From Cephalotus follicularis (taxonomy: Eukaryota; Streptophyta; Magnoliopsida; Oxalidales; Cephalotaceae), in assembly GCA_001972305.1 (NCBI GenBank), contig BDDD01000170.1, positions 140,044 to 204,043 of the forward strand: 64,000 nt of DNA. The letters are read 5' to 3'. This document shows, piece by piece, positions 35,801-48,200 of the stretch. The translations under genes were made by a program, and so were the position numbers. Positions within the stretch are counted from its first letter, which is position 1. Each line of letters begins with the position of its first letter. A model generated the notes under the pieces. The model worked only from the letters and a program-made list of their open reading frames with translations, had not been told where the DNA came from and ran no database searches.

Positions 35801-36314
35801 ATCCCCACCTTAAACTCGCCGAGACTGGCCAAGGAACCGACGGTCATAGCAGGCAGCGAGTAAAGCTCGCTGGTTTAACTCAGTCAACAATTCCCGGCCA
35901 TTTTTGGCCGAACAACGCCTCAACAGCCACCAAAACAGGCGTAGCTGGTCCTCAGGATGAAAACCCACTCCTCCCGCGACCCTAACGGCGGCAGGAAACG
36001 GCCAACAGTGGCAAGGCGTCGGTGACAGGGAAAAGAAAACAAAGAGAAAAAGAGGGTTAGGGGGTTACCGATAGCTGGAGAAGGACCTGCGCACGCCATC
36101 TCCCGGTCCGACGCCTTCGTCCGGCGTCGTCTTCTCCCGGCATCATCTCTCTCCTGCTCTCTAGTTCTCTCTCCCGTCTCTCTCTCTTTGGCACAAGTTA
36201 AATGCACCCGGCGCATAACAAACTATTGTTATGCGCCCGTTGGCCCCATTTCCTTTTTTTATATGTATATATTTACCATTATATACATGTATATATATCT
36301 GGGGCATTAAAACA
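32837..36314 (-). repeat. 5' LTR of element F
   Basis: 3478 bp, colinear with the 3' LTR and roughly 6 percent diverged in the first ~270 bp compared by eye. It is longer by about 144 bp, mainly because a ~60-bp repeat (cattaatggtccagtcgcgt and catttacatt variants) is expanded to about four copies at 34880-35105. Confidence 0.88.
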
Positions 36315-37310
36315 TATGTGAGTACCACATCCGCTATCTAAAATTAAGGAAGATGAATCAAAAATATTCATATTCACCTCTATATAAGACAAATAGGGCA
36401 TACGTTTGCCAATTGATCAAAGAAATGTCACACAGTTCCTTTTCCAATGTCCTGGCTTCCCACAGTGGAAGCACGATCCCTTAGCAGGAGCTTCTGAGGT
36501 AGACTCCTCAGCAGGTGCAACTCTTGCGGCAGTGTCTGGTGCAGCAACAGTTTGTTGGTTTGTCTGATTATATGGTTTGGCTCTCGCTGGTTTGAAAGAT
36601 GCCGGTATTGGTGGTATTTTCCCACTTTTAGTCTTTCCCTTCTCAAGGTTGGACTTGCCCTTCCTCTTAGGCCTACAGGACAATCCTACCATCATGACTG
36701 GCACCTTGCCCTTATTCATGTGCACTTCAGCTTCCCTCAGCATGTTTAGAAGATCAGGCAGAGTAGCTGTTATCCTATTCATGTTAAAATTGGTGATAAA
36801 ACCAGAGAAGGAAGGTGGAAGTGAATGAAGGATCAGATCTGTGCTTAATTCAACATCCTGAATGATGCCAAGAGCAGCAAGAATTTCAATTTCATTGATC
36901 ATCTTAAGCACATGGTCATTAACAGAAGATCCTTCATCCCATTTAGTGCCATACAGCTTAGCAGTGAGCTGGAACCGAGCATTCCTACTAATCTCTCCGT
37001 ATCACTCGCAGAGATGTAGGAGAATTTCCTTAGAGTCTCGCATCGATTCATACTGGACTTGTAGAGCATTGCTCATCGATGCCATTGGGTAGCTTCTGAC
37101 TTTCGTTTCATTAGCCAACCATTTCTTATAAATGGTATGATCTTCGGTTGAGGCATCTTCAACAAGCAGTGCTGGCATAGGGGCCTCTAGGACATAATCT
37201 ATGTCCTTGGAATTCAAAACTATTTTGACATTCCGTAGCAAGTCCACATAATTTGGACCTATCAGCTGATTCTTTTGAAGAATTACAGTGAGGGCGTTTG
37301 TCATTGCGAT
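36315..37310 (-). pseudogene. Copia E gag remnant with zinc knuckle
   Basis: Starts with an ATG near 37304 (MTNALTVILQKNQLIGPNYVD), the standard copia gag opening. It runs through UBN2-type sequence (YKKWLANETKVRSYPMASMS; LHSLPPSFSGFITNFNMN; ATLPDLLNMLREAEVHM) to a CCHC knuckle, CFHCGKPGHWKRNC, near 36430. The knuckle spacing (CX2CX4HX4C) is intact. Fossil; broken. Confidence 0.88.
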
Positions 37311-38958
37311 TTTTGCAGATATAAAATAAAGACAATATTCAGATAAATTCAATTTAAATGTTTATAACCATAAAGATTTGGTCTTTAATCTTTTAGGAGT
37401 TTTTCCACTCAGGCTCCCACTATTTTACGCGAATCCCATAACCCTCAAATATTATGGGAGACGGGAAATAACAATCCAGGTCTCATGGATCTCATTTTTG
37501 AGTATGGATCAGTGTCCTACAACATATTCAGTATAACCTTGACGGGTGCCAAAATGCTCTATTGAATCTGGCAGCTAGGCAAACTCTTGCCAACCATACG
37601 ATAGCATGATTCTCGATCATCGCTTTTGCCTCTAGTGTACATATGACCTTGACGGGGGCCAAAATGCCATATGCATTGTAGTCAAGTTTAACCTACCATC
37701 CAATACACAATGAATCAATGAATGTGAATCTTGACGGGGGCCAAAATATTCATTTTCATAATTCATCTGTACGTACATCTCATGTTCAACTCATATAGAT
37801 GTTCCTAGAAAAGGTAAGCCTTTATGGGGCCAAAACACTCACAATTTCCAAAAGCATCTATATCAGTTGTAATGGCAGAAGGCAATGACCGAAGACTCGT
37901 TTGTGCTTGTTTCGCTTTAACTTGAAATCATGGTATAATTGAGGAATATTAATATAAATCTCACTATTATTATTATTATTAGCCAAACCTTTATTAATCA
38001 AATTACAGGTACATGGCATAATATGGAGAGGCCGTTGGAACCTCTAAGGGGGAGGTCCTTGGAACCTCAAGAACATAATTTAGACATGCATCACATACAT
38101 ACTATTAACTAATGGTAGGTTATGGACTTTACTACTGCAACTTGTTTGACTCTCAAACAAGCTACTGGTCTCATTCCTAGGTATGTTATTACAATCATAC
38201 ATTCGCTCCCATACATGCATGGTTCTTTTACTATCTAGGTTCTCCTCAAACTTGCTTCCGTTGTGACACTCGCTCTTCAATTGCATAAACAAACTATAAA
38301 CTAAAGAAACCTTGAAATAATTCAAGGGGAGTTACAAAGGAGGTGAAGAAAATTGTAGATACAAATTAAGATAGAGAAGAGAGACATGCAAGTCTCAAAA
38401 TATTACAACCCGAAAAATATGAAAAATAAAAACCATGCAATCAACACTTGAATAAAATAAGATAAACTAGGTCAAGTCCATAGCCATGCCATCATGCATA
38501 TTCAATCTCATTGAATAACAGAATAAACTTGATAGATATATTTCTAAAAATATAGACAATTGATTTGGTAATTAACTGAAAATCTCTTTTTCGTAATTTT
38601 AATGCTAGAGCGTTGACGCTTTAGAACAAAGCGTTGACGTTCATGCGTTGTGCTTCGACACTTGCATCGACACTTTGTTAAGCGTTGACGCTATTATCGA
38701 GTGAAGGTACAGTATTAACGTCGTAGGCGTCGACGCTTTATAGAAAAGTGTCGATGCTTTAGCGCCTTTGTGCAATTATGCAGTGGTATCGTGCGTAGAC
38801 GTTGATGCTTTTCTCAAAGGTGTCGACGCTTTCACGACTACAGGGAATCGCAAATTTGCATCCCATGCTTCCGTCTCACGGATTAAACAATTCAAGCATA
38901 TCATCAACAAACATGTTTCTGACTATATATATGCATCAAATCCGACTCTCATACCATT
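37311..38958 (-). other. Copia E leader with repeats and primer site
   Basis: About 1.65 kb without a convincing gene. It has four copies of ttgacgggggccaaaatg-like sequence around 37541, 37650, 37728 and 37817, spaced roughly 80-110 bp. It also has a cluster of gcgttgacgcttt / gtcgacgcttt motifs at 38608-38840. The primer site, minus-strand TGGTATGAGAG, is at 38946-38956. The leader repeats recall the weaker ones in element D. Confidence 0.75.
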
Positions 38959-40711
38959 TGGTTGGAACCGTATGGCGATTTAGGAAATAAAATATCTATA
39001 TGCATAAAACCCTAAAACATATATTGTGTGATCAACTCATGAATATCAAGCCATATGGTTCATTTCCAGGATCTTTTGAGCATACATATTAGATATAAAT
39101 CAATGGGGAGGAGCAGGCAGAATTACTTACAATAATGGAGCGGCTTCTTCCTTCTTCCAATGAGTCTTCTTGCTTCCAAAAGCACAGCTACTTATTGAAC
39201 GTTTGAAATGGTTCTAGCTTCCAAGTATGGAAAGTCTCCAAGGTATCCACACCAAGCTTCAATCTCCAACACTGTTGCTTTGCAAGCAATCAACACTTGA
39301 TTGTATGAGAGAGAGAAAGATAGAGGCGGCTAGGGTTTTGCAAAATAAAGCAAAAGTCTTAATTGTGAATAGGGAGATGTGTTTATATTTTAGCTGCTAG
39401 ACTAATCCCACTTAAACACAATCTCCTATTCAGCCAACCCTTTATCTTAAAGGAAATTTTTTCTTTTAAAATTTTCCTTTCTTCAATATAATGAATCTCA
39501 TTAATTATATTTTATATATTTAATCTCATTAAATATAATTAGGAAATAACATCCCAATTATTTTTCTCTCATCACGTATTGGAAATATCTGCCCGTATTG
39601 TGTGTGACCCTATGGGTTCACTATTGCGCTGGCCATAGGATTAATATTGTGATGCTCACAATTATCCAATTAAATATTTATTATCACATAAAAATATTCT
39701 CTTCGACATTTCGAATTAAAACTCTTTTAATTCTTTTCTTCCAAAATTAATTTGTCAATTTAAACTCAGGCATCCTACTGGTCGACATCGACATTAGCAA
39801 TGCATAACGACCCCCAGGCAATATGAATAATTTGTGAACAAATGTTTACAGGTACATGCACGTATAGTCCCTCCATTGACAATGCTCAAATTTAATCTAG
39901 GGTACGGATTATGTCAGACCCCAATTATTTAATCTTTAGCCTCGTCACTATCTTTCATTAGCCTAAATAATATTAGAGGTGCCCCTCTAATATTCAACAA
40001 ATGATATCACACTCTTGATATCGTGGCTAGCCTGGCCAGGCGTTTAATTGCTAACAAAAATCATCCTGAGCATAATCTTCTTTTACTAGAAGCAATGGAT
40101 TCATTGTTGCCAATTCACATGCCTCTATACATAAGCATACTATCTCCAACTAATGCGTGTATACACTTCATAGAATATGTATTTAAGCATCATCAAAACA
40201 CAGCCTCTATGCACAAGACATCCAGTGACGACTCATGTCTAAGGACCACATGCGCTGCTGTAAAACTAGAATTATGTCTGACATGTAAGTAAAACTCCAT
40301 CCAAATATTCTATCAACAATAACCTTCAGTGAGCTCATTAAATGAGCACCCACGTAGTTGTCATAGCATCATCCATTCGAGTGAGTGTGATATCAGTCAC
40401 CCTCTGCTTACCGATCCGACAGTACGTGCTGGTCTATTTGGATTGATCATGCCCCGACTGTCAATCCTATGACCAGGAAGATTCGAAATAAAGTATAGCG
40501 AGATTCCAACTCTCACATAATGATCTCATCATGAACTTGGTTCTCAAACTTTATTCCAGGACATTCATTTACAATTAATAAAGCATGTATTAATGAAACG
40601 AACTCATAGCCATTGATAAAACGTAAATATCTTTATTGAATTTGTAAATAGTTTATACAAGATAATGTAAATACAAGCTCAACACTGGCCCGCAGCATTT
40701 CATCTCGAACA
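38959..40711 (-). repeat. 5' LTR of copia element E (1.75 kb)
   Basis: Minus-strand start TGTTCGAGATG at 40711, directly beside satellite, and end CCAACCA at 38959, two bases from the primer site. A possible TATA box (minus-strand AAATATAAACAC) is around 39380-39392. AT-rich around 39440-39560. Small frame at 40023-40292 has no domain and is treated as chance. Confidence 0.82.
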
Positions 40712-43700
40712 CTTCTTATGTGCCTTGATAAAGAGTTTGACTTAAGAAATTCTTAAATTACCTTCCTAAGCTCCAAAAATAAGGCCATGGCTTCCAAAAG
40801 GCTAAATGAACTTCTTGTGTGCCAAGGGTGAAGTGTTTGATCGAATGAAGGCTTAAATTTTCTTTCTAGACACCAAAGATATGTCCTATGGTCTCGAGCA
40901 GGCCAAATCACTTATATGTGTCATGGTTTAAAGGTTTGACTTAACGAAGGCACATATTTCCTAACTAAGTGAAAAACATAAGGACATTGGCTCCTAGAAG
41001 GCCAAATGACTTTTATATGTGTCAAGGGTGAAGAGTTTGCGTTAAGGAATGACCAAATTGGTATCCTAAGTGCTAAACAATAGGCTCTTCGCCTCTGGGA
41101 AGCCAAATGCCCTTCTTATGTGCCTTTGTAAGGAGTTCGACTTAAGAAATGATTAAATTTCCTTTCAAAGTGCAAAAAATGAGGTCATGGCATCCCGAAG
41201 GCTAAATGACAATATTATGTGCCAATGGTGAAGTGTTTGACTGAATGAAGGCTTAAATTGACTTTCTAGACACCAAACATGAGTCCTTTTGGCCTCTAGT
41301 AGTCAAAATCACTTATATGTTCCACTGTTGAAGTGTTTGACTTAACGCAGGCACATATTACCTTCCTAAGTGCAAAACATAAGCACATTGGCTCCTGGAA
41401 GGCCGAATGACCTTCATATGTGCCAACAGTGAAGTGTTTGAGTTAAGGAATGGTCAAATTACCAACCTAAGTACCAAACATGAGGCTCTTGGCTTCCGGG
41501 AGGTCAAATTCCCTTCTTATGTGCCTTGGTAAAGAGTTTGACTTAATCAATGCTTAAATTGCCTTGCTAAGTGCCAAAAATGAGGACATGGCTTCTAGAA
41601 GGCTAAATAACCTTCTTATGTGCCAATGGTGAACTGTTTGACCGAATGAAAGCTTAAATTGACTTTCTAGAAACCAAACATGAGTCCTTTGGCCTCTGGT
41701 TAGTGAAATCACTTATATGTGCCATGGTTTAAGTGTTTGACTTAACGAAGGCACATATTACCTTCCTAAGTGAAAAATATAAGGACCTTGGCTCCAAGAA
41801 GGCCAAATGACCTTCATATGTGCCAACGGTGAAGTGTTTCAGTTAAGGAATGGTCAAACTGCCATCCCAAGTACCAAACATGAGGCTCTTGGCCTCCGGG
41901 AGGCCAAATGTCCTTCTTATGTGCCTTGGTAAAGAGTTTCACTAAATAAATACTTAAATTACCTTCCTAAGTGCCAAAAATGAGGCCATGGTTTCCAGAA
42001 GCCTGAATGACCTTCTTATGTGCCAAGGGTGAAGTGTTCGACTGAATGAAGGGTTAAATTGACTTTCTAGACAACAAAGATGAGTCCTTTGGTCTCTAGT
42101 AGGCCAAATCACTTATATGGGCCACGGTTTAAGTGTTTGACTTCATGAAGACTCATATTTCCTACCTAAGTGCAAAACATAAGGACCTTGCTTCTTGGAA
42201 GGCCAAGTGACTTTCATATGTGCCAAGGGTGAAGTGTTTGAGCTAAGGAATAGTCCAACTGCCAACCTAAGTGCCAAACATGAACGTCTTGGATTTTGGG
42301 AGGGCAAATGCCTTTCTTATGTGCCCTGGGAAAAAGTTCGACTTAAGAAATTTTAAATTGCCTTCCTAAGTGTCAAAAATGAGTACATGACATCTAGAAA
42401 GCCAAATGAACTTCTTATGTTCCAAGGGTGAAGTGTGTGACTGAATGAAGGCTTAAATTGACTTTCTAGACCACAAAGATGAGTTCTTCGGTCTCTAGTA
42501 GGCCAAATCACTTATATGTGCCACGGTTTAAGTGTTTGACTTAACGAAGGCACATATTTCCTTCCTATGTGCAAAACATAAGGGCCTTGGTTCTTGGAAG
42601 GCCAAGTGACTTTCATATGTGCCAAGGGTCAAGTGTTTGAGCTAAGGAACTGTCAAATTCCTAACCTAAGTGCCAAACATGAAACTCTTGGCTTTCGGGA
42701 GGGCAAATGCCTTTCTTATGTTCTTTGGTAAAGAGTTTGACTTAAGAAATTCTTAAATTGCCTTCCTAAGTGTCAAAAATGAGGCCATGGCTTCTAGAAA
42801 GCTAAATGACCTTCTTGTGTGCCAAGGGTGAAGTGTTTGACTGAATGAAGGCTTAAATTGATTGAATGAAGGTTGAAGTGTTTGACGTAACGATGGGACC
42901 TATTTCATTTCTAAGAGCAAAATATTAGGCCCTTGGCTCCTGGAAGGCCAAATGACTTTCATATGTGTGAAGGGTAAAGTATTTGAGTTAAGGAATGGTC
43001 AAATTACCATCATAACTGTAAAACATAAGGACCTTGGCTCCTTGAAATCCAAATGACTTTTATATGGGTCAAGGGTGAAGTGTTTGAGTTTGGGAATGGT
43101 CAAATTTACGTCATAAGTGCTAAACATGAGGCTCTTGGCTTCTGGGAGGCCAAATGGCGTTCTTTTGTGCCTTTGTAAGGAGTTTGTCTTAAGAAATGCT
43201 TAAATTGCCTTCCTAAGTGCCATAAACAAGGTCATGGCTTCCAGAAGGCTAAATGACATTCTTATGTGCCAATGGTGAAGTGTTTGACAGAATGAAGGCT
43301 TAAATTGACTTTCTAGACACCAAACATGAGTCCTTCGACCTCTAGTCAGCGAAATCACTTATATGTGCCACGATTTAAGTGTTTGACTTAACGAAGGCAC
43401 ATATTTCCTTTCTAAGTGCAAAACATAAGGACATTGGTTATTGTAAGGCCAAGTGATTTTCATATGTGCCAAGGGTGAAGTGTTTGGGCTAAGGAATAGT
43501 CAAATTCTCAACCTAAGTGCCAAACATTAAGCTCTTGGCCTCCGGGAGGGCAAATGCCTTTTTTATGTTCCTTGGTAAGGAGTTTGACTTACGAAATGCT
43601 TAAATTACCTTCCTAAGTGCATAAAATGAGGACATGGCTTCTAGAAGGCTAAATAAGCCTCTTATGCGCCAAGGGTGAACTGTTTAATTGAATGAAGGCT

Positions 43701-45245
43701 CAAATTGAGTTTCTAGACACCAAACATGAATCCTTTAGCCTCTGGTCGTCGAAATCACTTATACGTGCCACAGTTTAAGTGTTTGACTTAACGAAGTCAC
43801 ATATTACCTTCCTAAGTGCAAAACATAAGGACCTTGGATCCTAGAATGCCAAAAGACCTTAATATGTGCCAACGGTGAAGTTTTTGAGTTAAGGAATAGT
43901 CAAATTGCCATCCTAAGTGCCAAACATGAGGCTCTGTGCTTCCGGGAGGTCAAATGCCCTTCTTATATTCCTTGGTATAGAGTTTGGCTTAAGAAATGCT
44001 TAAAATTCTTTCCTAAGTACAAAAAATTAGGCCATGGCTTCCATAAGGCTAAATGACCTTCTTGTGCTCCAAGCGTGAAGTGTTTGATAGAATGAAGGCT
44101 TAAATTGACTTTCTAGACACCAAAGATGAGTCATTTGGTCTCTAGCAGGACAAATCACTTATATGTGCCACGATTTAAGTGTTTGACTGAACGCAAGCTC
44201 ATATTTCCTTCCTGCATGAAAAACATAAGGACCTTGGCTCCTGGAAGGCAAATGACCTTCATATGTTCCAAGGGTGAAGTTTTTGAGCTAAGGAATGGTC
44301 AAATTGCCATCCTAAGTGCCAAACATGAGGCTCTTGGCTTCCGGGAGGGAAAATGCCTTTCTTATGTGCCTTGGTAAAGAGTTTGACTTAAGAAATTCTT
44401 AAATTGCCTCTCGAAGTGCAAAAAATGAGGCCATGGCTTCCAAAAAGCCAAATGACCTTCTTGTGTGCCAAAGGTGAAGTGTTTTACTGAATGAAGGCTT
44501 AAATTGACTTTCTAGACAACAAAGATGAGTCCTCTGGTCTCTAGTAGGCCAAATCTCTTATATATGTCACGGATTAAGTGTTTGACTTAACGAAGGTACA
44601 TATTTCCTTCCTAAGAGCAAAACATTAGGACCTTGGCTCCTGGAAGGCCAAATGACTTTCATATGTGCCAAGGGTGAAGCGTTTGACTTAAGGAATAGTC
44701 AAATTGTCATCCTAAGTGCAAAACATAAGGACCTTGGCTCCTTGAAGGCCAAATGACTTTCATATGTGTCAAGGGTGAAGTGTTTGAGTTTAGGAATGGT
44801 CAATTTTCCACATAAGTGCTAAATATGAGGCTGTTTCATTTTGGGAGGCCAAATGCCCTTCTTATGTGCCTTTGTAAGCAGTTTGACTTAAGAAATGCTT
44901 AAATTGCTTTCCTACGGGCCATAAATGAGACCACGGCTTAGAGAAGGCTAAATGACCTTCTTATGTCCCAATGGTGAAGTCTTTGACTGAATGAAGGCTT
45001 AAATTGACTTCCTACACACCAAACATGAGTCCTTCGACCTCTAGTCGACGAAATCACTTATATATGCCACGGTTTATGTGTTTGACTTAACGAAGACACA
45101 TCTTACCTTCCTAAGTGTAAAACATAAGGACCTTGGCTCCAGGAAGGCCAAATGACCTTCATATTTGTGAAGGGTGAAGTGTTTGAGCTAAGGAATAGTC
45201 ATATTATCATCCTAAGTGCCAAACATGAGGCTCTCGGCTTTTCCC
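40712..45245. repeat. Satellite array, left block
   Basis: Tandem repeats with a ~400-bp period. The landmark ctgaatgaaggcttaaattg recurs at about 41241, 41642, 42042, 42441 and 42841. Each unit is four related ~100-bp monomers with shared wording: taagtgccaaa, aagtgtttga, ccttcctaagtg and cttatgtgcc. A few units have deletions, such as near 42850-42900. No coding capacity: minus-strand frames of 60-80 codons recur only because the repeat does. Confidence 0.95.
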
Positions 45246-48200
45246 TGTATCAGGTGCAGAATTCTAGCTTTGTGTCACTTGAGGAGAAATTAAATGGATT
45301 TAGGGACATGTCAAGCAAGGAAGTAAATAATTATGATATTCTTATGTTAAGGGACATATGTCTTTTTTTGAATGGAAGGAATTCCATCACATGGGCAACT
45401 CAATGAATAATGTGACATGGGTGACATCACTTAGAGGCAAGGTGTCCTAATGCAAAGCTTGGCCTCCAAGTCTCTCTCTCTCTTTATATATGTGTGTATT
45501 GATAGCTGGTAAAGGGTTGTTTTCTACTAAGTTGGGAGAGGAGATATCATGGGAGAGAAGTAGAGAAGGGATTAAAGCAAGGTAAGGAAAATCAAACTCT
45601 TTCATGACAAGTTATTCCTCTGTTTTACTTCCAAATTATGCAGCAGATTGTTTTATTCATATCTTGCTCGTTTCTTAATGTATTTTCAAATAGTTGAATG
45701 TTTTGGAAACTTTAGGATGTATTCTTTAACTGTTATGTTTTGTACGTTCCAGAATTCTGTCGAATTCTTGACGATAATCCATGTTTTAAATTACTGCTTG
45801 GGTACTATTTTAATTCTAGAATTATGTAGTAACTTCTTTTATTCATAACTTATTGGTTTCTTGATGGAATGGCGAATGGTTTAATATTTTGAAAACCTTA
45901 GGGTTTCCTATTTAACTGTTATGTTTCATGTATCTTCAAATTCTATCGAATTCTTGATGAAAATCCCTGTTTCATTTTACTGCTCATGTTCTGTTTTCAT
46001 ATGGAATCAGTGACTTTAAAAATTCACTGCAGTCTCGTTTCTCAACCAAAAACTATGAACTTTACATTTATAGAATCGTTGAAATGTCTACTTTAACTTT
46101 GATGTTTAATGTTTTCTATAAAAATGGCTACGTATATATGAAAAATCAGTTGTGGAAATGTTGTGCAAGGCTATTTTACAAATGTTCTATGAAATGATTT
46201 TATGAATGCATTTGAGTTAACTACTCAAATGAGGAGAAATGTTTTATGAATGAATTTGACTTAATTACTCAAATTAAGAGAAATGTTTTATGAATGCTTT
46301 GAGCTGATCACTCAAAGCATTAAGGAATGTTTTATGAAATGATTTTATGAAAAAGTTAACGAAATGAGAATGAACCACCCTTGGATTGCGATCCAAGGGG
46401 AATGAATCCAAGATGGATTAATGTTAATGGAGCGAAGAGTGCTCACGGACATGCATGTGATGTAAGGATAGTAATCAGGGAGTGCACAATGCCCCGGTGA
46501 AGCGGTGTTGAAAGGGTTCATTAAGTTTTTATGAAATGTTTTGATTCATGTGATATGATCAGAAAAAGGAAATGAATGTGAAATGTTCTGGTTTTACAAA
46601 ATATACCAGAAAATGATTTTAATGACGTTTTCAAGTATGGCTGGGTTATATACCAAATAATGTATGACTTTGGAAACGTTCTGATTTTATGAAAACTATC
46701 AGAAACAATGGATTTTGACAGTGAATTGTTCTAGTCTTGTAAAACTAGAAGACGATTTTCAATGATGTTTGAAAATGTATGATTGCAAATGTTTTGATAA
46801 ACATTATCAAAAACAACGGATTTTGATGACGTTTTATGACAATGATCCTCACTGGGCTATTTGAGCTCTCTCCTTTCAATGTCTTGTTTTCAAATGATTT
46901 TCAAGGACACGTCGAACGTAAAAGTTTGAGCTTTAGAGGAAGTTCGTAAATGAAATATGTTCACGTAAAAAGAATATGATGTTTTAAAATTTATAGTCGC
47001 AAGTGCACGGATCATGCAGTAACGGGTCGAACACAGGGAAACGTTAAACTAGTTATAATTTATTCAACCTAGGCGAAGTATACCAAATTTTAGATAAACT
47101 ATCAAAAACTACTCCTAATTATGCAAAAATAATAAAACAATTGAAAACAGGCAGGAAATAAATTAACCGAAAATAACACGTGCAAATTAAAACTAATTAA
47201 AGCAATAAATAAAACTAACGAAAATATATAATAGAAAATTGGTTTTAGGGTATTGAAACTCACCATAGATTGTATTGAACAATTCACTTTAATTAAACGA
47301 TCATACCATGATAACCAACGGTAGCTAGGTCGATACGGAGTGCGACGGTGATGACAAGACGTATGAGTAGACATGCTAGGTCTATATGAAGTGTGGATTT
47401 TAATCAGACAAGACGTATGAGTAGTCATGCTAGGTCTATACGAAGTGTGTTCGTTGCGACAAATCGTATGAGTAGACTCCGTTGATTGAAACACCATTTA
47501 TTCACCAACTTTCAGCTTCACCGACAAGATGGTTGTAGATTTTAATCAGACAGACAAAGTGTGTGCGAAGGCAGAAATATTGAAGAACAAATCAAATATT
47601 CAAGGATTTTTATTGATGGAATTGAAACAATAACAATCTAGGCTTTGTTCTAACCCAAAACCTTGAAAAAGTTTAGCTACAAAACATTAAGAAAATAAAA
47701 CTGAAAATTGGACAAAGAAGAGGGACGGCTGCCGTGTGTTTTTGTGCCTGCCCCCTTTTATTCTACTGCTTTATGTCATTTATATATACACACAGCCGAT
47801 GTATGAAACCTAATTAACATAACAATTGTCCACTTTGTAAATTGATCAAAGCCGGCAATGTTTATTTTTTCCTTTCCTTTGTTTTGCGGCGCATGTGCTG
47901 ATATTTGAAGACGCATGAATTGCTGGGCGTTGAAGACGTGTATGGACTGATTGTATGTTGATGGAGGCATGTAGTGCATGGGCTGATTCGCAAGGACTGC
48001 TTGTGTGCTGGCTTTGGACTCCTGGAGATTTTGAATTGATGCATGGATGGGCGCTTCTTCTGATTGGTTGCTGAGGCAATGCATGGGAATGGCTTGGAGA
48101 AGTATGCATGCATGGGCCGGATGGGTGAGATGATGGAGGCGGCAAAGAATTGTGAATAAGGAGATGACGTCATGATGATGTCAATGCTTCAAATGATTCA

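Larger units (their letters stand above)
28943..36314 (-). mobile_element. Element F: non-autonomous LTR element with giant LTRs
   Basis: Two direct copies of a 3.3-3.5 kb sequence (28943-32276 and 32837-36314) flank an interior of only 560 bp. On the minus strand the interior opens with a primer site TGGTATCAGAGCCTGTCC (complement of 32813-32830) and closes with a polypurine tract AAGGAGGGGAGGA (complement of 32277-32289). A 5-bp target duplication tatgt lies at 28938-28942 and 36315-36319, inside copia E. No gag or pol domain is recognisable, so it resembles a LARD-type derivative of a gypsy element. Sampled LTR identity is about 94 percent. It looks structurally whole as a non-coding element. 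Confidence 0.88.
27475..40711 (-). mobile_element. Copia element E (3'-truncated, split by element F)
   Basis: A minus-strand Ty1/copia element. From right to left: 5' LTR 38959-40711, primer site, long leader, gag 36417-37310, then the inserted element F (28943-36314), then protease end and integrase at 27475-28937. It stops in the linker after integrase and abuts satellite DNA; RT, RNase H and the 3' LTR are absent. The LTR borders satellite at 40712, so E inserted into the satellite array and later lost its 3' half. Fossil; several breaks. Confidence 0.88.

Noticed and set aside
47776-48173. Three overlapping minus-strand frames of about 100 codons each
   Set aside because: Three frames open over the same bases indicates lack of stops by composition, not coding. 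No domain in any of them.
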